Notes: a model not told the origin generated them from the letters alone. 6,351 nt of DNA from an uncultured Alistipes sp. (GCA_900769745.1 CAAGHX010000231.1:1-6351), one strand, 5' to 3'; positions 1-5,999 are shown, numbered from the stretch's first letter. Program-made: numbers and translations.

Positions 1-376
1 GAGGACGCAAATAAGCGATGTCGCGCAAGAACTCCAATGAGTGACCCTTCTTCTGCAATGGGTAAGTCTCAGGATCTGCTGTGCCGTAAATCTCGATGTC
101 AGCAGCCTGAACCTCTACACCCTGACCCGATGCTGGTGACTCAACGAGCTTACCATCAACACGGATACAAGCACCAGTAGTTACAGCCTTGAGCTTCTCC
201 TCGTCGAACGATGCCAAGTCAACAACAACCTGAATGTTGGCAACGCAAGAACCGTCGTTCAATGCGATGAATGCCACGTTCTTATTACCTCGCTTTGTGC
301 GTACCCAGCCCTTGACTGTAATGTCGCAGCCTACCGCACCAGATTTTAAAATCTCTGCAATTCTTTGAGTTTTCAT
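1..376 (-). CDS. asnS: Asparaginyl-tRNA synthetase, N-terminal part (cut by window edge)
   Basis: Class II aminoacyl-tRNA synthetase that charges tRNA-Asn with asparagine in the cytoplasm. The first 125 residues are visible, reading from the ATG at 376-374 towards base 1 and off the edge. They form the OB-fold anticodon-binding domain, roughly residues 18-105, with the GWVRTKRG strand (residues 23-30) and the FIALNDGS segment (36-43) typical of AsnS/AspS/LysS proteins. The linker YPLQKKGHSLEFLRDIAYLRP region (residues 105-125) is the usual AsnS entry into the catalytic domain and favours AsnS over AspS or LysS. The catalytic motifs 1-3 lie outside the window. The ATG follows an A-rich leader without a Shine-Dalgarno, as is common in Bacteroidota. 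A consensus promoter lies about 45 bp upstream (423-454). The gene is divergent from the GH2-like gene. Confidence 0.95.
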   Translation of the reverse strand, partial: MKTQRIAEILKSGAVGCDITVKGWVRTKRGNKNVAFIALNDGSCVANIQVVVDLASFDEEKLKAVTTGACIRVDGKLVESPASGQGVEVQAADIEIYGTADPETYPLQKKGHSLEFLRDIAYLRP

Positions 377-422
377 GATTTTATCTTTTTTAATCTTATT
401 GTCAAATTCTTTTATCAACCCA

Positions 423-454
423 CAAAGATAGGTAATAATTTGATATTTGTCAAA
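423..454 (-). promoter_or_regulatory. Bacteroidota-type promoter for asnS
   Basis: On the minus strand, TTTG (454-451) is followed after exactly 20 nt by TATCTTTG (430-423). This fits the Bacteroidota primary-sigma consensus TTTG-N19-21-TAnnTTTG. The start of transcription would fall near 415, giving a leader of about 40 nt before the asnS ATG. The element shares 16 bp with the rightward promoter at 439-469. Confidence 0.75.
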
Positions 455-469
455 AAAAAAGTACCTTTG
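439..469 (+). promoter_or_regulatory. Bacteroidota-type promoter for the GH2-like gene
   Basis: TTTG (439-442), a 19-nt spacer containing an A9 tract, then TACCTTTG (462-469) match the Bacteroidota consensus TTTG-N19-21-TAnnTTTG. Transcription would start near 475-477, inside the inverted repeat at 473-489, leaving a leader of about 55 nt before the ATG at 532. A nearer TTTG at 446-449 is spaced only 12 nt from the -7 box and is not a plausible -33 element. Confidence 0.78.
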
Positions 470-472
470 CAG

Positions 473-495
473 ACGGTACTATGTACCGTACTATG
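473..495. repeat. Inverted repeat with overlapping direct repeat at predicted transcription start
   Basis: ACGGTAC (473-479) and GTACCGT (483-489) are perfect inverted arms around a 3-base centre, TAT. The octamer GTACTATG occurs at 476-483 and again at 488-495, 12 bp apart. The repeats cover the predicted +1 of the rightward promoter. They could be an operator for a dimeric repressor, or a small hairpin at the 5' end of the mRNA. The symmetry is directly visible; the function is not shown. Confidence 0.5.
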
Positions 496-531
496 CTAAA
501 TGTTTAATTACCGCTAACTTTTACGCTCAAA

Positions 532-1839
532 ATGAGAAAGTTTTTGCTTGCGAGCATCGCTCTGCTGACAATATTGACAAGCTATGCACAGTCACCTCGT
601 GTGTACCGTAGCGAATTTATCACATACGACAAACGCGAAGACGCCGTTGCTGATAAGCGCGACGAGATAGCTCGCTATTGGGCCTATAAACCCGAGCGCA
701 TCGCCATCGCCGGCGGTGAGATTCGTTTCGTGCAGAAGATTACAATCGATGCAACGCTGAACGACTACAACCTCTTCCTGCACCTCGAGAATGCAGGTAT
801 GGCATACACCCTCTTTATCAACAACGAGCCTGTAGCCGAGGTTGAGGACCCAATCACTCCTGCCGATTTTATGATTTCGCCTTACATGCGTCAGGGTGTG
901 AACGAGATTATGGTGGGCGTGCGTCAGACTCGCACTCCTCAGTTGCAGGAGAATATCATCCAGCCTCAGTTCCCACAGTTCGAGAATAGCTATATGTTTG
1001 CTCAGCGTCGTTTGGCGGTGCGAGACTTCAACGTCATCCTTGAGCCCGACTCATCACGCCAGTATGCCAAGCTCAAGCTCGATGTGATTGTGGCCAACGA
1101 CTTCAACTTCAAAGAGACTATTCAGGTGGGATTCGATATCTACGACCCAAAGGGCAAGCTCAAGGAGTACAGCGTGAATGAGTTGGAGATTGAGGGCCGT
1201 TCGATTGATACGCTCCACTTCAACCCCGACGTATATCACTCTTACAACTTCAAGTGGGGCGATGGCCAGAAGCCACTCTACGATGTGATGTTGTATGTTA
1301 AGCGTAACGGAATGTTGTGGGAGTACATCCCTCTAAAGATAGGTTTCGGTAAGACTGTTTATCGTAACAAGAAGTATTTCCGCTTCGACCAGGTGTTGCA
1401 TATCCAGAAAAAGGTTCACTTCAACGCCGATGCCGACCGCTACAAGACCTTCGTTGCCATCGAACAGCTTAAGCTTCGCGGTTACAACACCCTCTGTCCC
1501 GACTATCCACAGCCAAAGTGGTTCTATGATATGTGCGACAAGGCGGGTATGTTCGTTATCGAGCGTATGAATCTTAACTCTCCTACGAACAGCAACATCC
1601 GCACCGTAGGCGGTACGCCAGCCAACGACCCAGCTCTGTTGGAGGAGTATATGACACGCGCAAAGGCTATGTACTACCGTTCGCGTAACCACTCTTGCAT
1701 CATTGCCTACAGCCTGGGTAGCGAGAACTCGGGTAACGGATACAATATGTACAAGGTTTACGAGTGGATTAAGTCGGTGGAGACTGAGCGCCCAGTATTC
1801 TATGAGGGTGCCGAGGGCGAGTGGAACACCGATTTGTAA
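532..1839 (+). CDS. Secreted GH2-like protein with a half TIM barrel (putative beta-galactosidase relative)
   Basis: This 435-residue protein starts with a signal peptide (positive RK, hydrophobic 4-16, likely cleavage after Ser-Tyr-Ala at 17-19) with no lipobox Cys, so it is probably periplasmic. Next come a jelly-roll sugar-binding domain (about 60-170), an immunoglobulin-like beta-sandwich (about 175-275) and the start of a GH2 TIM barrel (about 285-435). Barrel signatures are GYNTLCPDYPQPKWFYDMCDKAGMFVI-type sequence at 317-343, SLGSE at 394-398 and ERPVFYEGA at 419-427. Glu398 aligns with the GH2 acid/base Glu, but the usual GNES is replaced by GSENS. The protein stops 37 residues later, before the region that normally carries the nucleophile Glu, so hydrolase activity is doubtful. 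It may be a naturally short family (binding or non-catalytic) or a 3'-truncated gene. No downstream frame continues the barrel. Transcribed alone from 439-469; substrate unknown. Confidence 0.85.
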   Translation: MRKFLLASIALLTILTSYAQSPRVYRSEFITYDKREDAVADKRDEIARYWAYKPERIAIAGGEIRFVQKITIDATLNDYNLFLHLENAGMAYTLFINNEPVAEVEDPITPADFMISPYMRQGVNEIMVGVRQTRTPQLQENIIQPQFPQFENSYMFAQRRLAVRDFNVILEPDSSRQYAKLKLDVIVANDFNFKETIQVGFDIYDPKGKLKEYSVNELEIEGRSIDTLHFNPDVYHSYNFKWGDGQKPLYDVMLYVKRNGMLWEYIPLKIGFGKTVYRNKKYFRFDQVLHIQKKVHFNADADRYKTFVAIEQLKLRGYNTLCPDYPQPKWFYDMCDKAGMFVIERMNLNSPTNSNIRTVGGTPANDPALLEEYMTRAKAMYYRSRNHSCIIAYSLGSENSGNGYNMYKVYEWIKSVETERPVFYEGAEGEWNTDL

Positions 1840-1858
1840 CGAAATTGAAGGGCTCTTT

Positions 1859-1913
1859 CGGAGCTTTGCTCTGCTGAAAAATACTCACATACTTCAAGTA
1901 TGCTCCGTTTTTT
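1859..1913 (+). terminator. Composite hairpin terminator after the GH2-like gene
   Basis: CGGAGC (1859-1864) is complementary to GCTCCG (1902-1907), which is followed directly by six T residues (1908-1913). Within the loop, CATAC (1888-1892) and GTATG (1898-1902) form a second short stem abutting the first. The outer loop is long (37 nt), so the fold is less certain than a classic terminator. The location, 20 bp past the GH2-like stop and before rlmH, fits termination. Confidence 0.5.
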
Positions 1914-1931
1914 CATCATTCGACAAAACTC

Positions 1932-2069
1932 CAAAATAGCTCCTGCAAATTATCCTACATACAGGAAAGCAGCTTCAAAATAGCTCACCTAAATTATCCT
2001 ACAAGGGGACGAGAAAATTGGTGTGCGTTGGCTTTGGCATTTGGGGAAATCCTGAAAATAGCTCCTGCA
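1932..2069. repeat. Short degenerate direct repeats in the spacer before rlmH
   Basis: A 28-bp unit at 1932-1959 recurs at 1976-2003 with 24 of 28 bases identical and no gaps; both begin CAAAATAGCTC and end AAATTATCCTACA. The first 15 bases of the A-run part, AAAATAGCTCCTGCA (1933-1947), occur a third time exactly at 2055-2069. Start-to-start spacing is 44 bp, then about 78 bp. The spacer has no convincing gene. The pattern suggests a dispersed extragenic repeat or the remains of tandem duplication; its distribution in the genome cannot be seen here. Confidence 0.6.
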
Positions 2070-2077
2070 CGCTATTT
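2056..2077 (+). other. Hairpin just upstream of the rlmH start
   Basis: AAATAGC (2056-2062) and GCTATTT (2071-2077) are perfect inverted arms around an 8-nt loop, ending 20 bp before the rlmH ATG. There is no T-run after it, so it is not an obvious terminator. It could shape the 5' leader of the rlmH transcript, or be incidental to the AAAATAGCTCCTGCA repeat in which its left arm lies. Confidence 0.35.
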
Positions 2078-2097
2078 GTTTGAAAAGATATTGATAG

Positions 2098-2571
2098 ATG
2101 AATATAGAGTTAGTAGTTGTCGGGAAGACCGATTCCAAAGAGGTTGAGGCGCTGGTCGAGATGTATGCCAAGCGCGTGAATCGTTATTGCCGATTCTCTA
2201 TCACCACACTTGCCGATGTTCGCAACACCCGCAATATGGCCCCTTCGCGCCAGAAGCAGTTGGAGGGCGAGGCTATCCTGAAGATGGTGGGTGATGGTGA
2301 CTGCCTGACGCTGATGGACGAGCGTGGCTCGCAATACACATCTATCGAGTTTTCGCAGTGGCTGCAGAAGCGTATGCTCAGCGGCGTGAAGCGTCTGGTG
2401 TTGGTTATCGGAGGCCCTTACGGTTTTTCAGACGAGGTATATGCCCGTGCCGACCAGAAGATATCGCTCTCGAAGATGACCTTCTCGCATCAGATTGTGC
2501 GCGCCATCTTTGCTGAGCAGCTCTATCGTGCATTCACCATCCTGCATAACGAACCCTATCATCACGAATAA
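2098..2571 (+). CDS. rlmH: 23S rRNA (pseudouridine1915-N3)-methyltransferase RlmH
   Basis: RlmH is a SPOUT-class, trefoil-knot enzyme that uses S-adenosylmethionine to methylate N3 of pseudouridine 1915 in helix 69 of 23S rRNA, acting as a homodimer on assembled ribosomes. The 157 residues match the family's usual length (155 in E. coli). Family signatures run in order: LMDERGSQYTS (72-82), VIGGPYGFSDEV (103-114, part of the cofactor-binding knot), ISLSKMTFSHQIVR (122-135) and the C-terminal EQLYRAFTILHNEPYHHE (140-157), whose YH is near-invariant in the family. The ATG at 2098 begins the expected MNIELVVVGK strand. No strong Shine-Dalgarno or consensus promoter is visible upstream, only a hairpin and repeats. 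It is first in a three-gene cluster: the next ATG comes 5 bp after its stop, so the genes are probably co-transcribed and translationally coupled. Confidence 0.96.
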   Translation: MNIELVVVGKTDSKEVEALVEMYAKRVNRYCRFSITTLADVRNTRNMAPSRQKQLEGEAILKMVGDGDCLTLMDERGSQYTSIEFSQWLQKRMLSGVKRLVLVIGGPYGFSDEVYARADQKISLSKMTFSHQIVRAIFAEQLYRAFTILHNEPYHHE

Positions 2572-2576
2572 TCCAG

Positions 2577-4544
2577 ATGAAGATTTTCAAGACACATACG
2601 GCACTGCTCATTTGGCGCATACTTCTGTTGTATGTGGTACTGATGCTCTGCCGCATACTCTTTTATAGATATAATAGCGAGATTATCGGCCCCGTCGAGA
2701 GTTCCGAGCTGGGAGCTCTGTTGCGTGGTGCGCTGATGTTCGACAATGTATCTATTCTCTATGCCAATGCACTCTTTGTACTCTTGTCGCTTGTGCCGCT
2801 GCACCTTCGTGAGAAGAGATGGTGGCAGTCGATGATGTATTGGTACTATGTGGTGGTCAATTCTCTGCTTTTGGTGGTGCTCAACCTCTCGGATACTGTC
2901 TATTTCCGTTATGCGCAAAAACGCCTTACGGCCGAGGAGTTGCTCTTTGCCGAGAACGATAATTCGCTGCAACTCTTCTTCAAGTTCCTGGGCGAGAATC
3001 TGCCCGTAGCTTTGGTGGGCGTTGCTCTTATCGCTCTGCTTGCGGTGGGCTACTGCCGTCGTTGCCGACCACAGAGCCTGCTTTCGGGTGTGTGGTACTA
3101 TCTCTCGTCGGCCGCTATATTGGTTGTGGCGCTGGCTCTGTCGATTGGTGGCATCAGAGGTGGCTTTACCAAGATGACACGCCCCATCACACTCTCCAAC
3201 GCAACACTCTACACCCCCGATAATATGCGTGCAACGATGATTCTCAGCAATCCGTTCTGCGTGTTGCGTACTATGGGGTCGAGTGGCAAGTTGCACTATC
3301 AGCGCTATTTCGAGCCAGAGGAGCTGACTCAGCTATATACCCCCGAGCACTATCCATCTGCCGACACTCGCACAACCGAGCTTACAGGCCGTAATGTGGT
3401 GCTGTTTGTTATGGAGAGCTTCTCGGCCGAGCACTCGGCTCTGCTCTCGCCTCAGTTGTATCAGGACGAGGAGCAGAAGGGTTACACTCCGTTCCTCGAC
3501 TCGCTGATGCGCCAGAGCTATACATTCTTTAATATGTACTCCAACGGCAAGCGCTCTATCCAGGCTCTGCCGGCAATATGGAGCTCTATACCCTCGCTCA
3601 AGACTTCGTTTATCTCGATGCCGCAGGCTATGGCCCCAATGAGAGCTTTGCCCCAACTGTTGAGTGAAGAAGGCTACCGCACAATGTTCTTCTGCGGCTC
3701 AAATCACGGCTCGATGGGCTTCGGAGCCTATGCTCGTCAGGTGGGTGTGAAGGAGTTGTATAGTCGTGAGAACTATGAGCAGGCCCACGGCAAGGAGGAT
3801 TTCGATGGTTACTGGGGTATTTGGGACGAGGAGTTTATGCAGTATATGGGCGAGGAGTTATCCAAGGCCGAGCAGCCATTCTTCTCAACTATGTTTACCC
3901 TCACTTCGCACCATCCGTTTGTTATTCCCGAGCGATATGCCGGCAAGTTCCCCGAGGGAAAGACAGCAGTACACAAGTGTGTGGGCTATGTAGATGAGGC
4001 TTTCCGCCGATTCTTCGCCCGTTATGAGAATGAGGAGTGGTTCCGCAATACGGTCTTTGTCTTTGTTGCCGACCACGTCTCGAGCGAGAAGTTCTCTGAA
4101 GAGTTCCGTCACTCGCCAGCCGACTACCGCATCTTCGGATTTATGTATGCTCCCGATAGCGCACTCTTTGGCGAGCATCGCCAGGTGGTGTCGCAGGTTG
4201 ATGTTATGCCTACACTGCTGGGTTTGATGGGTTACAATAAACCATATTTCGCCTTTGGCCGAGATGTGTTTGGTGAGCATCGTGATACGCCTATGGCGGT
4301 GAACTATGATAACAACCTCTTCCAGGCCATCACAAAGGAGTATTTGGTTACCTTCGACGAGAGCGCAATCGTTGGCGTCTATGCCAAGGATGATATCACC
4401 CTGAGCCGCAATCTTGTGGGCGAGGTCGATATGGCCGATGTTGAGCGCGACTTGAAGGCCTTTATCCAGAGCTATTACACCCGTGTCGAAGCAAAAGATT
4501 ATTTGGCAGATGATACCGTTCCAGAGGGTGAGCCTGAGCCATAA
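2577..4544 (+). CDS. LTA synthase family membrane phosphotransferase/sulfatase
   Basis: A 655-residue inner-membrane protein with the architecture and length of S. aureus LtaS (646): five N-terminal hydrophobic helices (about 9-30, 56-75, 86-106, 142-159, 172-191), a linker, then an exported alkaline-phosphatase-fold domain from about 271. Putative active-site residues are Glu280 (VMES), nucleophile Ser327 (GKRS), His445 or His446 (TSHHPF) and Asp499-His500 (VADH). Their spacing closely follows LtaS Glu255, Thr300, His416 and Asp475-His476. VDVMPTLLGLMGY (541-553) is also typical of sulfatase-fold enzymes. Gram-negative Bacteroidota are not known to make lipoteichoic acid, so the enzyme more likely moves a phospho-head-group (phosphoglycerol or phosphoethanolamine) onto a lipid or glycan; that is inference. 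A sulfatase role is less likely because no Cys/Ser-x-Pro-x-Arg motif is seen. It starts 5 bp after rlmH and its 3' end overlaps the next gene. Confidence 0.9.
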   Translation: MKIFKTHTALLIWRILLLYVVLMLCRILFYRYNSEIIGPVESSELGALLRGALMFDNVSILYANALFVLLSLVPLHLREKRWWQSMMYWYYVVVNSLLLVVLNLSDTVYFRYAQKRLTAEELLFAENDNSLQLFFKFLGENLPVALVGVALIALLAVGYCRRCRPQSLLSGVWYYLSSAAILVVALALSIGGIRGGFTKMTRPITLSNATLYTPDNMRATMILSNPFCVLRTMGSSGKLHYQRYFEPEELTQLYTPEHYPSADTRTTELTGRNVVLFVMESFSAEHSALLSPQLYQDEEQKGYTPFLDSLMRQSYTFFNMYSNGKRSIQALPAIWSSIPSLKTSFISMPQAMAPMRALPQLLSEEGYRTMFFCGSNHGSMGFGAYARQVGVKELYSRENYEQAHGKEDFDGYWGIWDEEFMQYMGEELSKAEQPFFSTMFTLTSHHPFVIPERYAGKFPEGKTAVHKCVGYVDEAFRRFFARYENEEWFRNTVFVFVADHVSSEKFSEEFRHSPADYRIFGFMYAPDSALFGEHRQVVSQVDVMPTLLGLMGYNKPYFAFGRDVFGEHRDTPMAVNYDNNLFQAITKEYLVTFDESAIVGVYAKDDITLSRNLVGEVDMADVERDLKAFIQSYYTRVEAKDYLADDTVPEGEPEP

Positions 4545-5946
4545 GCAGGTCATAGATAGCTATCTGTCGCAGGCATCACGCCGAATCTGCGACCAGACTT
4601 TTTCATCACTATATATGTGGCAGCAGGCCTACGACACTTCGTGGGCCGAGGTTGAGGGTGCTTTGGTGGTGCGCTTCAAACTCTCTGAGGAGGGGGTTAT
4701 GGGCTATATGGTTGTCGCAGCGGATGATATTCACAACTCGGCCGATAGCTACCATCGACTCTATTCTCGACTGGTGGCTGATGCTGAGCGAGATGGGCAT
4801 CCTCTGCGCTTTGTGTGTATGAGCCGCGAGGCCGTAGAGCAGTTCTTGGAGTGGGCCGACGTGAATTATATGGCCGAGCAGGAGGGGCTTGATTCGGTGA
4901 AGGGGCGTGAAGCCTTTGCCGTTTGCGACAATGCCGATTATCGCGATTACATCTACTCGGTGGAGGATTTGGCGCAGCTCGCAGGGCGAAAATATCAGCC
5001 CAAGCGCAATCATATCAATCGATTCGAATCAAAATATCAATATACTTTCGCTACGCTTGCGGCTGCCGACTTTGAGGAGTGCTTGAAGTTGGAGTGTCGT
5101 TGGCAGCGTCAGAAGATGGAGCCTTCGCAGTCGGCCGTTGAGGTGCGTAATCGTGTGGAGCACGAGTGCCCGCCCAGCGAGGAGCATATGGCTATCCGCC
5201 GAGCCTTCGAGGCTTACGATGAGCTGGGGCTTATTGGCGGTGTGTTGAGGGTAGATGGCCATGTTGCGGCCTTTACTTATGGCTCGCCACTCAGCGATGA
5301 GCTTTTCTGTACCCATATCGAGAAGGCCGATGCCGATTATGAGGGGGCTTTTCAGATGATTAACCGCTGCTTTGCGCAGATGTTGCAGCAGATGGGTTTT
5401 AGGCAGGTCAATCGCGAGGAGGATATGGGTGTTGCAGGACTTAGACGAGCCAAGCAGTCGTACTATCCCGTAAGAATGCAGGAGAAGATGTCGCTCAGAG
5501 CCTTGACTCCACGCGAGGTGTCGAGCCGAGCGCTTTGGCACGAGGTGTTTGGCGACGAGAGGGAGTTTATAGACCTCTTTATGACCGAAGTTTATCGCCC
5601 CGAGAATATGCTCATCTGCGAGGAGCAGGGTAGGGTGGTGGCGATGCTGCACATCGTGGAGATGGCAACCTCTTTGGGGCGCGCTGGCTATCTCTATGCC
5701 ATAGCCACCGCCGCAGAATATAGAGGCCGAGGCTATGCCTCAAAGATTATCGGTCAGGCGCTGGAGATTATGTGCCAGCGAGGTTACGATGTGGCTATGC
5801 TGATACCAGCTACTGACGAACTGAAGGGTTATTACGCTCGTTTTGGTTTCGAGGATGTCGCCTTCCCGATTGATTTCTCCGATGGAGTCTATCTCGGCAC
5901 GGGCGATAGTAATGATGACCTTGCGATGATAAAAAAATTGAGATAA
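4510..5946 (+). CDS. DUF2156-GNAT fusion protein (putative acyl/aminoacyl transferase)
   Basis: A 478-residue soluble protein with two GNAT-related parts. Residues 1-325 match DUF2156, related to the C-terminal aminoacyltransferase domain of MprF (phosphatidylglycerol lysyltransferase): MIPFQRVSLSHKQVIDSY at the start, FSSLYMWQQAYDTSW (31-45), KRNHINRFESKY (165-176), and VNREEDMGVAGLRRAKQSYYPV (300-321) near the end. Residues about 328-450 are a classic GNAT domain with LYAIATAAEYRGRGYASKII (395-414, acetyl-CoA loop RGRGYA) and GYYARFGFED at 440-449. The lack of membrane helices distinguishes it from full MprF. The ATG at 4510 is preferred because it matches the usual DUF2156 N-terminus; a GTG at 4483 would add nine residues and enlarge the overlap with the upstream gene from 35 to 62 bp. 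No Shine-Dalgarno is evident, so coupling to the upstream gene is likely. Substrate unknown. Confidence 0.88.
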   Translation: MIPFQRVSLSHKQVIDSYLSQASRRICDQTFSSLYMWQQAYDTSWAEVEGALVVRFKLSEEGVMGYMVVAADDIHNSADSYHRLYSRLVADAERDGHPLRFVCMSREAVEQFLEWADVNYMAEQEGLDSVKGREAFAVCDNADYRDYIYSVEDLAQLAGRKYQPKRNHINRFESKYQYTFATLAAADFEECLKLECRWQRQKMEPSQSAVEVRNRVEHECPPSEEHMAIRRAFEAYDELGLIGGVLRVDGHVAAFTYGSPLSDELFCTHIEKADADYEGAFQMINRCFAQMLQQMGFRQVNREEDMGVAGLRRAKQSYYPVRMQEKMSLRALTPREVSSRALWHEVFGDEREFIDLFMTEVYRPENMLICEEQGRVVAMLHIVEMATSLGRAGYLYAIATAAEYRGRGYASKIIGQALEIMCQRGYDVAMLIPATDELKGYYARFGFEDVAFPIDFSDGVYLGTGDSNDDLAMIKKLR

Positions 5947-5949
5947 AAT

Positions 5950-5981
5950 TAAGGGCTGTCCGACGTTTCGGACAGCCCTTA
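5950..5981. terminator. Perfect 14-bp bidirectional terminator between convergent genes
   Basis: TAAGGGCTGTCCGA (5950-5963) and TCGGACAGCCCTTA (5968-5981) pair without mismatch around the 4-nt loop CGTT. The A-rich flank at 5930-5949 becomes a broken T-tract on the minus strand, favouring termination of the leftward Gfo/Idh/MocA transcript. The plus-side tail (AGTATTGATA) is only mildly T-rich, but the very stable stem should still serve the rightward cluster. It lies 3 bp after the DUF2156-GNAT stop and 18 bp before the end of the convergent gene. Confidence 0.9.
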
Positions 5982-5999
5982 GTATTGATAGGGTATCGA

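Noticed and set aside
1703..1939. Plus-strand open frame of 78 codons overlapping the end of the GH2-like gene, considered as a frameshifted continuation of the barrel
   Set aside because: Its downstream part shows no GH2 barrel motif and runs through the hairpin and repeat block, so it does not restore the missing domain.
1932..2069. CRISPR array
   Set aside because: Only two full repeat copies with four mismatches, a 16-bp spacer, uneven spacing of the third fragment and no cas genes.
2562..3296. Antisense open frame of 244 codons on the minus strand
   Set aside because: It lies entirely opposite the membrane part of the LtaS-like gene, has a low-complexity His/Gln-rich translation with no recognisable domain, and is a by-product of codon bias.
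2577..4544. Formylglycine-dependent sulfatase
   Set aside because: No Cys/Ser-x-Pro-x-Arg maturation motif; the nucleophile context (GKRS) and five helices fit the LTA synthase group.
3885..4553. Antisense open frame of 222 codons on the minus strand
   Set aside because: It is opposite the catalytic domain of the LtaS-like gene, whose motifs are clear; no family features in the antisense product.
5029..5652. Antisense open frame of 207 codons on the minus strand
   Set aside because: It is a mirror of the DUF2156-GNAT gene with no domain signature of its own.
4483..5946. GTG start at 4483 for the DUF2156-GNAT gene
   Set aside because: It adds nine residues before the usual family N-terminus and a 62-bp overlap; the ATG at 4510 fits better, though the GTG is not excluded.
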